A stretch of DNA of 64,000 bases from Butyrivibrio sp. AE3009 (GCF_000420845.1 NZ_ATVS01000001.1:62001-126000); one strand, 5' to 3'. Counted from the first letter of the stretch, positions 1-11,288 are shown. Notes: a model not told the origin generated them from the sequence alone. A program made the numbers and translations.

Positions 1-928
1 CGGTGAGCCAGCTGTTCTCATCAAGAAGGTTCCAGAAGGTAACACTGGTAATATTGGCCTTGCCTGATTTCCTTGCTTCAAGATAGATCTCGAAGAACGC
101 CCTGTATCTCTCAGCCAGTGCGTGCATAGACTCTTCTCCCGGGGCTGCGTTGTGCATATCAAGCTCGGTGATATTGATCTTAAGTCCCAGAGCGCCGTAC
201 ATCTCAAGAGCTTTTTTATAATTATCAAGATCCGGGTGATCCATCATCAGGTGAGACTGGAGTCCCATTCCGTCAACAAGGCCTTTTTCTTTAAGAGGTG
301 TAAGAACTTTTTCAATGATGAAGTCTCTTTTCCAAGGCTCAGAAGTCTCGTAGTCATCGTAAAAAAGATCCACTCCGGGAGCTGCATATTTTCTGGCATA
401 TTCAAAGGCTTTGATAAAAAAGTCTTCGCCCACAGTCCTAAACCACAGAGATTTCCTGAAATCGCCCTCATCCACAATCTCATTAAAAACATCCCAGGCA
501 TATACTATTCCGGGGTAATTATTCTGTACGAAATCAAGAACTCCGTGAATGTAGTTCTCAAGTCTTGAAAGGATAGTCTCCCTGTCTGCAAAAGGGAACA
601 TCTCATTGTAGTTCTCGCAGAAAAACCACTTCGGAGTCTGATTGTGCCAGGCAAGAGTATGACCTCTCATGGCGATATTATTTGCCTTGGCAAATTCAAG
701 ATAAGGTATTGCGTTCTCGAAGGTAAGCGCCGGAGCAAGATTGTATTTATCAGGCTCTGCCTTGTTCTTGTCAGTATCAAGAAAGAACATGGGCTTCATA
801 TCATTCTCGCAGGTAAAGCTGTTAAACTGCTCTGTCAAAAGCTTCATATGAGCAGGTGTGTGAAGGTTCCAGCGGGAAATCGCTGCGCCGATCTTAAAAT
901 AGGATTCGTAGGCTGTTTTTAAATTCAT
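1..928 (-). CDS. GH10 endo-1,4-beta-xylanase, C-terminus cut by window edge
   Basis: Reading the minus strand from an ATG at 928 (GGAGAG ribosome-binding site just upstream) gives about 309 residues open to the window edge. The protein contains the GH10 hallmarks in order: a KPMFFLDTD-like substrate strand, the GHTLAWHNQTP motif, the acid/base region WDVFNEIVDE and the nucleophile region ITELDMHN, ending near TFWNLLDENSWL, which is close to the usual C-terminus of a single-domain GH10. The family hydrolyses internal beta-1,4-xylosidic bonds. There is no signal peptide (it begins MNLKTAYESYFKIG), so it probably acts inside the cell on imported xylo-oligosaccharides; this is an inference. The remaining C-terminal residues lie outside the window. 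Confidence 0.93.
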   Translation of the reverse strand, partial: MNLKTAYESYFKIGAAISRWNLHTPAHMKLLTEQFNSFTCENDMKPMFFLDTDKNKAEPDKYNLAPALTFENAIPYLEFAKANNIAMRGHTLAWHNQTPKWFFCENYNEMFPFADRETILSRLENYIHGVLDFVQNNYPGIVYAWDVFNEIVDEGDFRKSLWFRTVGEDFFIKAFEYARKYAAPGVDLFYDDYETSEPWKRDFIIEKVLTPLKEKGLVDGMGLQSHLMMDHPDLDNYKKALEMYGALGLKINITELDMHNAAPGEESMHALAERYRAFFEIYLEARKSGKANITSVTFWNLLDENSWLT

Positions 929-1057
929 AACTCTCTCCAAACTTATATAGTTTCTTGTTTTTGCTCTCCGAAATCTATGATAAATAAATACTCACGCCTA
1001 CACTACGCATATTTTGTTGTTTTATTCTCAAATGTCGCTATAATGAACCGATCTGAC

Positions 1058-1097
1058 AAAATAAAAAATGCGATGAAGCGAACTGCTCCACCGCATT
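1058..1097 (-). terminator. Rho-independent terminator after leuD
   Basis: On the minus strand a 13-bp stem (arms 1085-1097 and 1067-1079, two G-U pairs) with the 5-base loop at 1080-1084 is followed by TTTTTTATTTT. It lies 13 bases beyond the leuD stop, so it should end the leuC-leuD transcript. Confidence 0.9.
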
Positions 1098-1109
1098 AGA
1101 ATATGCTGA

Positions 1110-1598
1110 TCAATTCTTGTTTATGTAATTGATAAGCCCTTCACTGTCGATGATCTTCTGCATGAACTCCGGAAAAGCCTGTCCCTTGAAGCTCTTGCCT
1201 GTTGTCTCATCAGTGATGATTCCGGTATCAAAATCAATGCTTACTGTATCGCCGGCGCTGATAGCATCAGCAGCCTCCTCGCACTCAATAATGGGAAGTC
1301 CGATATTGATGGAATTTCTGTAAAAGATTCTTGCGAAACTCTTTGCGATTACGCAGCTGACTCCGGCGCACTTGATAGCAAGAGGTGCATGCTCTCTTGA
1401 GGAGCCGCAGCCGAAGTTCTTGTCTGCCACGATGATGTCTCCCTCTTTTACCTTGGAGGCGAATTCCTTGTCTATATCCTCCATGCAATGCTTGGCAAGC
1501 TCAGACCCTTCCGTGCTGTTAAGATATCTTGCAGGTATGATAACGTCTGTATCTACATTGTCTCCATATTTAAAAACTGTTCCCTTGGCGGCTTTCAT
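1110..1598 (-). CDS. leuD: 3-isopropylmalate dehydratase small subunit
   Basis: The 162-residue product has the swivel-domain signature of the isopropylmalate isomerase small subunit: [16 protein letters not shown] near the start, then [16 protein letters not shown] (residues about 61-76) and the [12 protein letters not shown] segment. With LeuC it interconverts 2- and 3-isopropylmalate in leucine synthesis, in the cytoplasm. The start is supported by AGGAGA seven bases upstream. It follows leuC on the same strand; the intervening gap holds a palindrome. The length is normal for the archaeal/clostridial type of LeuD. A related homoaconitase-type activity cannot be excluded from sequence, but the neighbouring ilv genes favour leucine synthesis. 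Confidence 0.95.
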   Translation of the reverse strand: MKAAKGTVFKYGDNVDTDVIIPARYLNSTEGSELAKHCMEDIDKEFASKVKEGDIIVADKNFGCGSSREHAPLAIKCAGVSCVIAKSFARIFYRNSINIGLPIIECEEAADAISAGDTVSIDFDTGIITDETTGKSFKGQAFPEFMQKIIDSEGLINYINKN

Positions 1599-1622
1599 TT
1601 TTTATCTCCTTATTATTATGAT

Positions 1623-1655
1623 GTATGGTGTCAAAAGTACCTTTTGACACCATAT
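1623..1655. repeat. Intergenic palindrome between leuC and leuD
   Basis: Two perfect arms of the type ATGGTGTCAAAAG / CTTTTGACACCAT are separated by the three bases TAC. There is no T-run on either strand, so it is not a classic terminator. The GGTGTC arm resembles the outer arms of the palindromes at 47,887 and 50,379. It could be a mobile palindromic repeat or an RNA-processing hairpin that sets the leuC:leuD ratio. Confidence 0.75.
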
Positions 1656-1685
1656 GATATACGGATTGCTAAGCATATAGCATAA

Positions 1686-2957
1686 TCACAATCCAAGCTC
1701 TGAAGGCTGTGAAACCTTACCTGTTACTGCGCTGGCAGCTGCAACCGCAGGGGATGCAAGGTAGATCTCCGAATCAATGGCCCCCATTCTTCCAACAAAG
1801 TTTCTGTTGGTGGTGGATACGCATCTCTCTCCTGATGCCAGAACGCCCATATAACCTCCAAGGCAAGGTCCGCATGTAGGAGTTGAAACTATGGCGCCGG
1901 CCTCAATGAAGATCTTAAGAAGCCCCTCTTCCATAGCATGTAAATAAATCTTCTGAGTTGCAGGGATGATGATACATCTGACTCCCTCAGCCACATGATG
2001 GTCTGTAAGAACCTCAGCTGCGATTCTCAGATCATCGATACGCCCATTGGTACAGGATCCGATCACAACCTGATCAATCTTAATATCATCAATATTGTCA
2101 AAGGTATGCGTATTCTCGGGAAGATGAGGGAATGCGACCGTTGACTTAAGTGTACTAAGGTCAATGGTGTACTCTTCATCATATACCGCATCGGGATCTG
2201 CTTCATATACAGTGAATTCCCTATTAGGAGCATGCTCCTTCATATAAGCCTTAGCCACATCATCCACAGGGAAAATGCCGTTCTTGCCGCCGGCCTCGAT
2301 AGCCATGTTGGCAATGGTGAATCTGTCATCCATTGAAAGGTTCTTAATGCCCTCTCCAACGAATTCCATGGATTTATAAAGCGCTCCGTCAACACCGATC
2401 ATTCCGATTATATGAAGGATAACATCTTTGCCGCTGACCCATTTGGAGGGCTTACCTACAATGTTGAACCTGATGGCGGAAGGAACCTTGAACCAGGCCT
2501 TACCTGTTGCCATTCCGGCTGCCATATCAGTGGATCCGATACCGGTGGAGAAAGCACCAAGGGCGCCATAAGTACAGGTATGGGAATCTGCTCCGATTAT
2601 CAGATCTCCTGCCACCGTAAGTCCCTGCTCAGGCAAAAGAGCGTGCTCGATACCCATCTGACCAACTTCGAAATAGTTGGTGATCTTGTTGCGCATAGCG
2701 AACTCTCTTACACACTTGCAGTTCTCAGCAGACTTTATATCCTTGTTAGGTACAAAGTGGTCAGGTACAAGGGCAATCTTGTCCTTGTCAAAAACCCCTT
2801 CTTTGTTGAACTTCTTCATCTCGTTAATTGCAACAGGACTGGTAATATCGTTGCCAAGCACCAGGTCCAAATTAGCTTCTATAAGCTGTCCTGCCTCGAC
2901 CTTCTCAAGTCCTGCATGGGCTGCCAGTATCTTCTGGCTCATAGTCATTCCACTCAT
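1686..2957 (-). CDS. leuC: 3-isopropylmalate dehydratase large subunit
   Basis: The 423-residue protein is an aconitase-superfamily large subunit. Visible signatures are [20 protein letters not shown] (residues about 123-142), [13 protein letters not shown] and the iron-sulfur cluster motif [12 protein letters not shown] near residue 360. The upstream Cys of SCTN plus the CxxC pair would bind the 4Fe-4S cluster. With LeuD it isomerises isopropylmalate in the leucine pathway. The short length is that of the split HacA-like LeuC type. The start codon at 2957 follows AAGGAG by seven bases; two further Met codons lie at residues 4 and 6 but are worse placed. The leuD gene follows after an 87-base gap. 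Confidence 0.95.
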   Translation of the reverse strand: MSGMTMSQKILAAHAGLEKVEAGQLIEANLDLVLGNDITSPVAINEMKKFNKEGVFDKDKIALVPDHFVPNKDIKSAENCKCVREFAMRNKITNYFEVGQMGIEHALLPEQGLTVAGDLIIGADSHTCTYGALGAFSTGIGSTDMAAGMATGKAWFKVPSAIRFNIVGKPSKWVSGKDVILHIIGMIGVDGALYKSMEFVGEGIKNLSMDDRFTIANMAIEAGGKNGIFPVDDVAKAYMKEHAPNREFTVYEADPDAVYDEEYTIDLSTLKSTVAFPHLPENTHTFDNIDDIKIDQVVIGSCTNGRIDDLRIAAEVLTDHHVAEGVRCIIIPATQKIYLHAMEEGLLKIFIEAGAIVSTPTCGPCLGGYMGVLASGERCVSTTNRNFVGRMGAIDSEIYLASPAVAAASAVTGKVSQPSELGL

Positions 2958-3034
2958 ACCTTATCTCCTTAATTTATATCAAATATTTATCTGTAAATAT
3001 AACATAGCAAAAAGAGATTTATAACATAACAAAT

Positions 3035-5515
3035 TTAATCGTTTTTCTTGATGTTTTTTATTGCCGCTGCGATATATATTGCAAAAATTAAAATCCCAAA
3101 TAAGCTTATGCCCAGTCCTGCCTTGAATCCTTCAGGCTCGTAGTCCACCCTGATCTCATGGATTCCGCCGGACACAGGGATTGCCATAAGACCGTAATCC
3201 GCTGTTATTATAGGCGTCTCAACTCCGTCCACCTTACAGGAAAATCCCTCTGTACAGGGAACAGAGAAAAATACAAGAGTGTTGTCTTTTATCATTGAAG
3301 TCCTGGCAGTAAAGCCGTAGGTATCAGTCTCAAAGCTCTGACAGGAGGTTGTCGCTCTGTCACTGCATTCCTTAGCAAAACTGTTATAATCAAGTTCATC
3401 TGCCTTAAGATCCCCGGAAGTAAGCTCGGTCATAGCCAGCTTCCCGCTGTATTCATCAGCTATATCATCGGGAATGATAAGAACCCTCACCAGGTCATAA
3501 TCATAATCCGCAGCCTTAAGTTTGTCCCACTCGGACTCCCTTATGTAATGTTCAAAGGTAAATCCCATGGGTATAAAGTTCAGGTTCTCAAAGATATCGA
3601 AACCATCCTGGTTATCAGCAAAATAGTAGCCGTCAGTACCCTCTCCGTTACTGTATACCCTGTTTTTACTGATTATTGCATTCTCAAAATAGTATCTCGC
3701 TGACAGAAGAGCTCTGGCGCCGGCTCTCGTAACAGGAATATTGGTCTCAACAGTTCTTGTTATTCCGCAGCTCCCTTTAAGGAAATCAAATATCTCCGAA
3801 GGAACCGTACTGAGGAAACAGTGTATCGAGGGCACTCCCCAGACCATATCGTAGTTGGTTGAAGTACTGTCAACCTCTCCTCTGCAGAACTGACTTTGAT
3901 CCACATCCACCTTGTTAAAGAGCATCTGCTCCTGCCATTTCTCTTTGCCGCGATCGCTTATGATGGAGCTTCCGTTCTTAATCGGTATAAAGGTTGAGAG
4001 AATGCAGCTGGCAATAACAACTCCGAGAATCACTTTATCCCTGAGTCTTATAAGAGGTCTCTTTATCTCAATTCCTTCGATGTTCTTGAGCTTCTTGTTG
4101 CGGGGAAGTGCAAATACCACTCCGATCAAAAGAAGACTCAGGATAGCGGAACCTATCATGTCTCTTACAAATATCTTGTTGTTATCGGACATGTTGAAAA
4201 ATACCACCTTGCCGTCATCGTTCTTGGAAGGAAGAAGGTATATCACAACAAATATAAGGAACATAGCTACCGCTACCAGCGCGCCCTTCTTGAGCTGAGG
4301 AGACTTGCCCCTCTCAAGGACCTGCGCAGTCATAAGGCACATCAGAAGAATCGGCATATAGTACCATCTAGCATAATATGCGCTGTTAAACATAGAAAAA
4401 GATGCATTGAACACGGGAACAAAAGCAAAGACAGCACACAGGATCAGCATGCTCTTTTCCCAATGTCTCTTCTTGTTAAGAAGGAAAAATGCCACTACGC
4501 CCGATATTCCAAACAGAGGAATATACGCAGCAAGAGATGCATTCTTAACAGTTCCTGTGTAAAAAAGTGTGCCTTTGCCGATGATGTCAGGAAGCATGGA
4601 AACGCTCTTAATTATATCCCAGATAAGCTTCTCGCTGGGATAGATCAGCATGTCGTAGCCGGTGATGAAATTATCAAGTCTTGAATTGCCCTGAACACCT
4701 GCGAAGGCCTGTAACAGGAAAAATGCCGCAATCATAACGCCAAGGACGCCGCCGGAAAGAGCTCTTAAGAACATCCTTCTGATATTAACAAAACTATTGC
4801 CCCTGAGGTATCTGATGCAGAAATAGATCAGCAAAAACAGTACCTGTCCGAAGAAGAAATAATAGTTAACAACGGACATGTACATGGTCATTATTACAAA
4901 AAATATAAATTTCCAGCCGGAAAGTCTGAACCTGCAGTGTCCTCCCTTGTCATCCACAGCCATAAGCTCTTCAAAGGCCATAAGAAACAGCGGGAAAAAT
5001 GCCACTGAATCAGTAAAGTGGTTGAATACTATATTGCAGGCATTAAAACCGGAGAATGCAAAAAGGTAGCCGCCAATCATGGCATTGGTATATTTTCTTA
5101 CATATCGCCTGATGTAGAGGTATGCGCAGGTCGCTGCAGATGCATACTTCATAGCCATGAGAAAAGGCATCAGGTAAGGGATTGCTGTTTCGGGAAATAG
5201 CGTTGTGATCCAAAAGAACGGACTTCCCCAGAGATAAAAGGCGAAATCACCGAACATGGTACCGCCAAGGTCCACATTCCAGTTCCAGAAAAACTCACCG
5301 CTTCTAACCGCCCTGTGAGCAAGGATATAGAAAGGAACCTGCTGGATATTGTAATCACCGTAATAGAAAAAGGGTAATCCTCTGGAAATAAAGATAGGAA
5401 GTACAGCAAGAATGTACATCACAAAAGAACTGGTAAACATGATCACAGGAACATACCATCTTTTCTCCGCGTTATCACTGCTCACCTTATAGTCCTTAAA
5501 ACCAAAATCTGACAT
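3035..5515 (-). CDS. YfhO-family polytopic membrane protein (predicted GT-C glycosyltransferase)
   Basis: This 826-residue protein begins with a short cytoplasmic segment, a first membrane helix (about residues 22-45) and a long extracytoplasmic loop containing YYGDYNIQQVPFYILAHRAVRSGEFFWNWNVDLGGTMFGDF split over the loop, then about a dozen further helices and a large soluble region (about 500-790) closed by a last helix and a basic tail (AAAIKNIKKND). The layout and the early acidic loop match the YfhO family. In Bacillus, YfhO with a CsbB-type partner is linked to glycosylation of lipoteichoic acid. No partner glycosyltransferase is present here, so the acceptor is unknown. GAGGAG lies eight bases before the ATG. 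A terminator sits just upstream, so transcription may come from read-through or an unseen promoter. Confidence 0.8.
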   Translation of the reverse strand: MSDFGFKDYKVSSDNAEKRWYVPVIMFTSSFVMYILAVLPIFISRGLPFFYYGDYNIQQVPFYILAHRAVRSGEFFWNWNVDLGGTMFGDFAFYLWGSPFFWITTLFPETAIPYLMPFLMAMKYASAATCAYLYIRRYVRKYTNAMIGGYLFAFSGFNACNIVFNHFTDSVAFFPLFLMAFEELMAVDDKGGHCRFRLSGWKFIFFVIMTMYMSVVNYYFFFGQVLFLLIYFCIRYLRGNSFVNIRRMFLRALSGGVLGVMIAAFFLLQAFAGVQGNSRLDNFITGYDMLIYPSEKLIWDIIKSVSMLPDIIGKGTLFYTGTVKNASLAAYIPLFGISGVVAFFLLNKKRHWEKSMLILCAVFAFVPVFNASFSMFNSAYYARWYYMPILLMCLMTAQVLERGKSPQLKKGALVAVAMFLIFVVIYLLPSKNDDGKVVFFNMSDNNKIFVRDMIGSAILSLLLIGVVFALPRNKKLKNIEGIEIKRPLIRLRDKVILGVVIASCILSTFIPIKNGSSIISDRGKEKWQEQMLFNKVDVDQSQFCRGEVDSTSTNYDMVWGVPSIHCFLSTVPSEIFDFLKGSCGITRTVETNIPVTRAGARALLSARYYFENAIISKNRVYSNGEGTDGYYFADNQDGFDIFENLNFIPMGFTFEHYIRESEWDKLKAADYDYDLVRVLIIPDDIADEYSGKLAMTELTSGDLKADELDYNSFAKECSDRATTSCQSFETDTYGFTARTSMIKDNTLVFFSVPCTEGFSCKVDGVETPIITADYGLMAIPVSGGIHEIRVDYEPEGFKAGLGISLFGILIFAIYIAAAIKNIKKND

Positions 5516-5539
5516 TTCATAATCTCCTCAAAAACAAAT

Positions 5540-5574
5540 AGAGTGTCACTATACTATTGATATAATGACACTCT
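5540..5574 (-). terminator. Hairpin terminator after ilvC
   Basis: Arms 5540-5553 and 5561-5574 pair over 14 positions with one mismatch around a 7-base loop. On the minus strand the hairpin is followed by ATTTGTTTTTG. It lies between the ilvC stop and the yfhO-type gene. Confidence 0.75.
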
Positions 5575-5615
5575 AATTAATTCTATTCTACTTAGAGGAT
5601 ATTTTCAAATACTTA

Positions 5616-7242
<1,627 letters not shown>

Positions 7243-7386
7243 TTTACTCTCCTCAAAATCTACTGAATCTCCCTTGTTTGCTTGCGCCTTTAGCACTTTA
7301 AAGTACTAATTTCTAGTTTCGTTAATTATCGTTATATCGATATATATTCGGTAGATTTTTAAATTATTTTGCACTGATTACTCTAA

Positions 7387-7414
7387 ATTATAGCACTGTA
7401 TACAATCATGTCAA
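7387..7414 (-). promoter_or_regulatory. Sigma-A promoter of ilvN-ilvC
   Basis: On the minus strand TTGACA (7409-7414) and TATAAT (7387-7392) are separated by 16 bases, a near-consensus housekeeping promoter. The predicted leader to the ilvN start is about 140 bases. It contains a 20-base near-palindrome, TTAGTACTTTAAAGTGCTAA, at 7293-7312. No T-box or leader peptide was recognised. Confidence 0.8.
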
Positions 7415-7456
7415 CAACTTTTTGTTTTCCACTTTAAACCATTGAAGTATAGCTTG

Positions 7457-8104
7457 CTACAGTCCTCCTTCATGCAACAGCTTCACATACTCCTCATAGC
7501 TGATCCTCACTCCGCCCATACTCTCCAGATGATCCGTATGGAACTGGCAGTCTATCATCACATAGCCATGCTCTGCCAGAATCCGTGCCAGCGAAATGAG
7601 GGCAATCTTGGAGCCGTTCTCCATATCTGAGAACATACTCTCTCCAAAAAAGCATTTTCCAAGACTTACACCATACAGTCCTCCCGCCAGTTCGCCGTCA
7701 ATATAGGCTTCCACTGCCAGGGCCAGATTTCTATCCGCAAGCCTCTTATATGCAGCCTCCATGTCATCATTTATCCAGGTTCCTTCCTCAAATTCACGTT
7801 TAAGTCTGCATCTGTGCATGGTATCTGCGAAGTCCCTGTTTAACTTGACGGATAAACTATGCTTACGGGCAAACTTCCGCATGGAATGGGACACATGAAT
7901 CTCGGTAGGTCTTATGATAAATCTCTCTTTGGGACACCACCACAAAATAGGTGACTTGTCATACCAGGGAAAAATGCCGTTACTGTAGGCCAGGATCAGT
8001 CTCTCCACCGACAGATCTCCGCCCACGGCAAGAAGCCCGTCGTCATCGGCAAGCTCAGGCATGGGAAAAAATATATCGTTGTCATCAAGTCTGTAAACAG
8101 CCAT
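7457..8104 (-). CDS. aat: Leucyl/phenylalanyl-tRNA--protein transferase
   Basis: The 215-residue protein has the family signatures FPMPELADDDGLLAVGGDLS, AYSNGIFPWYDKSPILWWCPKERFI and GGLYGVSLGKCFFGESMFS, with DCQFHTDHLESMGG near the C-terminus. Aat transfers Leu or Phe from tRNA to proteins with N-terminal Arg or Lys, which marks them for ClpS-ClpAP degradation. No clpS or clpA gene is in the window. AAGAGG precedes the ATG. The gene sits between the alcohol dehydrogenase terminator and the ilvN promoter and is probably transcribed alone. The length is close to the usual 200-240 residues. Confidence 0.95.
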   Translation of the reverse strand: MAVYRLDDNDIFFPMPELADDDGLLAVGGDLSVERLILAYSNGIFPWYDKSPILWWCPKERFIIRPTEIHVSHSMRKFARKHSLSVKLNRDFADTMHRCRLKREFEEGTWINDDMEAAYKRLADRNLALAVEAYIDGELAGGLYGVSLGKCFFGESMFSDMENGSKIALISLARILAEHGYVMIDCQFHTDHLESMGGVRISYEEYVKLLHEGGL

Positions 8105-8119
8105 ATCTAAACCTCTTTT

Positions 8120-8155
8120 AGAAGAAAGACCCGCCAGTCCTGAAACTGACGGGTC
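8120..8155 (-). terminator. Rho-independent terminator after the iron alcohol dehydrogenase
   Basis: Arms 8128-8138 and 8145-8155 form an 11-bp stem with one G-U pair around a 6-base loop. On the minus strand it is followed by TTTCTTCT. It separates the dehydrogenase from aat. Confidence 0.8.
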
Positions 8156-8184
8156 CTATAATCATTAAACCTAAATCAAAACGA

Positions 8185-9402
8185 TCAGAAATCAACCTCT
8201 GTATCGTAGTAGCAGCACTTAAGGAGCTTCTCCATCTCTTCCTGGCTGGGCTGACGAGGATTGGATCCTGTGCAGGCGTCAAGAATAGCATTGGCTGCGA
8301 TATCATGGAGTCTCTCAAGGAATACATCCTCAGCAACGAAGCCTGTCTCTGCAGGAAGTCCGTCTGCACCGTACTTGTTGATGCTGTGAGGAATATTCAG
8401 GTCATCATTCATCTTGCGGAGATACTCGATAAGAAGCTTAACCTTCTCGTCGTCGTTTGATCCGCCAAGATGCATGTAATCAGCGATTACACCGTAGCGC
8501 TTCTTGGCTGTCTCGTCCTTGGCATTGAAGGCGATAACCTTAGGAAGGTACATAGCGTTAGCTGCGCCGTGGATGATATGTGCACCCTTATCAGCAAAAG
8601 CAGCACCTGTCTTGTGAGCCATTGAATGAACGATTCCAAGGAGTGCGTTGGAGAAGGCCATTCCTGCAAGGCACTGTGCGTTGTGCATCAAGTCTCTTGA
8701 CTCCAGGTCTCCCTTATAGGATTTAACCAGATTAGCCTGGATCATCTCGATTGCGTGAATTGCAAGACCATCTGTGTAATCACAGTTAGCTGTTGAAACA
8801 TAAGCCTCAATGGCATGTGTGATGGCATCCATACCGGTATGGGCAACCAGCTTGACTGGCATTGTATGTGTGAGCTCAGGGTCTACGATAGCCACATCGG
8901 GAGTGATCTCGAAATCAGCTATAGGATATTTGATTCCCTTTGCATAGTCTGTGATGATTGAGAAAGCTGTAACCTCGGTAGCTGTTCCCGAAGTAGAAGG
9001 AATAGCGCAGAAATGAGCCTTGGTACGAAGCTTGGGAAGTCCGAATACCTTGCACATATCCTCAAATGTGGTCTCAGGATACTCGTACTTGATCCACATA
9101 GCCTTGGCTGCATCGATGGGTGATCCTCCGCCGATTGCAACAATCCAGTCAGGCTGGAACTTCTGCATGGCCTCAGCGCCCTTCATAACAGTCTCAACTG
9201 AAGGATCAGGCTCGATTCCCTCAAACAACTCAACTTCCATACCCGCTTCCTTAAGGTAGTCTTCTACCTTCTGAAGGAATCCACCTTTTTTCATGGAGCT
9301 TCCGCCAACACATACGATGGCTTTCTTTCCCTCAAGAGTCTTCAAGGCTTCAAGAGCTCCTTTTCCGTGATAAATATCCCTTGGTAGTGTAAAACGTGCC
9401 AT
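8185..9402 (-). CDS. Iron-containing alcohol dehydrogenase
   Basis: This 405-residue group III dehydrogenase begins MARFTLPRDIYHGKGALEAL and carries the NAD-binding GGGSPIDAAKAMW motif near residue 100. The metal-binding histidines lie in HSMAHKTGAAF and HGAANAMYLP. The family reduces aldehydes to alcohols with NAD(P)H. In a fermentative rumen bacterium it may serve ethanol or butanol formation, but the substrate cannot be told from sequence. An AAGGAGG site lies nine bases before the ATG. A TATAAT at 9456-9461 (minus) is a likely -10 box without a clear -35. A terminator follows, so it is probably monocistronic. Confidence 0.92.
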   Translation of the reverse strand: MARFTLPRDIYHGKGALEALKTLEGKKAIVCVGGSSMKKGGFLQKVEDYLKEAGMEVELFEGIEPDPSVETVMKGAEAMQKFQPDWIVAIGGGSPIDAAKAMWIKYEYPETTFEDMCKVFGLPKLRTKAHFCAIPSTSGTATEVTAFSIITDYAKGIKYPIADFEITPDVAIVDPELTHTMPVKLVAHTGMDAITHAIEAYVSTANCDYTDGLAIHAIEMIQANLVKSYKGDLESRDLMHNAQCLAGMAFSNALLGIVHSMAHKTGAAFADKGAHIIHGAANAMYLPKVIAFNAKDETAKKRYGVIADYMHLGGSNDDEKVKLLIEYLRKMNDDLNIPHSINKYGADGLPAETGFVAEDVFLERLHDIAANAILDACTGSNPRQPSQEEMEKLLKCCYYDTEVDF

Positions 9403-9545
9403 AAAGAAAAACCTCCTTAAATATAATTTATTGAATAATTAGTAACCCAATATCAATTATACAGTCAGAAGGCTTTTTAATCTATTAAATTCTGAAAATA
9501 TTCAGACAATAATTCGGATATTTACTGAAAAATCCGTAGCAGAAA

Positions 9546-11288
9546 TCAGTTGAATAAGTAATGTCCGTCAACATAGACGTGTTCAATGTCACTGTCATCG
9601 CTGCTGTTATAGCGAATAGTCAAACTATCAATGTATAAAACACCGTTTTCAAGCTGTATTGGCTCCTTAACAAGCTCAGCAAGATCGTCGGAATCCGCAT
9701 CCATCTTGCCCAGTTCCTCAAGCCGGGATATCTTATCGGACAGGTCTATATAACCAAAGCGAACCGGTTCATAGGCAGAAGATTCAAGCGGAATTTTGTT
9801 CGGAACGATATCTTCATACACCCTTGTGTGAATATTCGAAAAGTGGGCGTACCCTTCAGTATCATATATGTCTCTATAATATTTTGCACAAATATCAATA
9901 TAACGCTGGTTTTCTGCTTCATAACCGGACTTATCTGCATAGTCCGATAATGCTTCCATTATCTTATCCGAATTATAGGTCCGATAATACTTATCAAGAT
10001 ACCTTTGACCTTCTACGCTGCAGTCATCTTTGATCGTATTGTATGAAGACTTGGCCCTGTTGGCAATTTCCTTGGTCACAGCCCCGCCGGAATTTACCTG
10101 CGTCATAAACTGTTCCAGCACCTTTTTCTGAGATCTTGTAACCACAGAGTAAACATTAATCGCCGGTACAAGATAAAAGACCAAAACAAAGATAAGCACC
10201 ACAGGAAACAGAACTCCTCCAAGCCCCTTTTTCCTACAAAAACATACTGCATAATAAATCTCATATAATACTTCGAACACGATAAGCATTATGCCCAGAT
10301 ACCTGCTCATGGTCATTCCGTACTGTGATACTCTCATACTGATGCACATGATCTGAACCACTATGAAAGGTATAAACAAAAATGGAAAGACCCTTAGAGC
10401 CGTATAAAGTCTTCCTTCGGTAAAGCCCTGAGCCGCCGTCCAGATAAACAGTCCACAGCCAAAAAGAGCAGCCATAATGGAATATACCTGATTGGAGGGA
10501 AACGTCCATGTGACAATTATCTTAACTATATAAGCATAAACTATAACAAATGCCACCGCTAAAAGGGATGTGAGCACATATCCGAAAAAGACTTTAGAAA
10601 ACTTGGACAGATCCTCCTCAAACCTGGAAAAGCCGATAATATAAGCGGGATACGCAATAGTCCCGGTGATCAGCCACCCCAGAAAACTCTCAACATAAAT
10701 TCTAAAAAACAAAGCTTCAAACACCCAAATCATGCACAGCATTCCAAGCAGCATGACTCCATAAACAAGAGAAGCTTTCATCGTACCGAGAAATGCTTTT
10801 ACCAGGTAATTCTCAAATTCTTCCCCTGACTTTTTGTACATAAAGAAAAAGGAACTGACACCGCATACAGCCAGATAGACATAGAATACACGTTCAAAGT
10901 AATCGGGAAAATACCCGAGAAGTGTCTTATCATAAGCAGATAAATATACCTCCATCCAACCGTAGATTCCGGAAATGGCAAGCCCGATCAGACTGACAAT
11001 AATATAAACAAAAGACTTGTTGATCTCCTTAAGGGATGAGATCTTACCTATGCTCTTTTTATATGCAAAATTGCACTCGCATACCAAAAAAGCCGGTGTG
11101 ATAACAAATAATAATATGGATAAAAACTTGGCAAAATTTGCTATGACATTACCAAAATAGATACTGAGACTAAAGAATTCATCAAGAATTCCATAAGACA
11201 ATGCAGCAAGAAAAAAACAACAAACAGAAACAGGATGCTCTTTGAGAACTTCCTTGGCGCTTCCTTTTACTTTATTTAACCACAACAT
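9546..11288 (-). CDS. DUF4153-type polytopic membrane protein
   Basis: This 580-residue protein has about eleven hydrophobic segments between residues 20 and 385, including SRYLGIMLIVFEVLYEIYY, which resembles the DUF4153 core. A soluble C-terminal region of about 190 residues (from about 390) is rich in Tyr, Asp and Lys and probably faces outside. It starts 21 bases after ilvN copy 2 and shares its transcription unit, yet nothing links it to amino-acid synthesis. The function is unknown. The GGGGAT upstream is 11 bases from the ATG, a little far, so the start is less certain than the frame. Confidence 0.75.
   Translation of the reverse strand: MLWLNKVKGSAKEVLKEHPVSVCCFFLAALSYGILDEFFSLSIYFGNVIANFAKFLSILLFVITPAFLVCECNFAYKKSIGKISSLKEINKSFVYIIVSLIGLAISGIYGWMEVYLSAYDKTLLGYFPDYFERVFYVYLAVCGVSSFFFMYKKSGEEFENYLVKAFLGTMKASLVYGVMLLGMLCMIWVFEALFFRIYVESFLGWLITGTIAYPAYIIGFSRFEEDLSKFSKVFFGYVLTSLLAVAFVIVYAYIVKIIVTWTFPSNQVYSIMAALFGCGLFIWTAAQGFTEGRLYTALRVFPFLFIPFIVVQIMCISMRVSQYGMTMSRYLGIMLIVFEVLYEIYYAVCFCRKKGLGGVLFPVVLIFVLVFYLVPAINVYSVVTRSQKKVLEQFMTQVNSGGAVTKEIANRAKSSYNTIKDDCSVEGQRYLDKYYRTYNSDKIMEALSDYADKSGYEAENQRYIDICAKYYRDIYDTEGYAHFSNIHTRVYEDIVPNKIPLESSAYEPVRFGYIDLSDKISRLEELGKMDADSDDLAELVKEPIQLENGVLYIDSLTIRYNSSDDSDIEHVYVDGHYLFN

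Noticed and set aside
2412..2972. 186-codon open frame on the plus strand opposite leuC
   Set aside because: It is antisense to a clear leuC gene and has no ribosome-binding site or recognisable protein pattern; such long shadows are common opposite well-coded genes.
7243..7456. T-box leader before ilvN-ilvC
   Set aside because: No T-box sequence or antiterminator pair was found in the leader.
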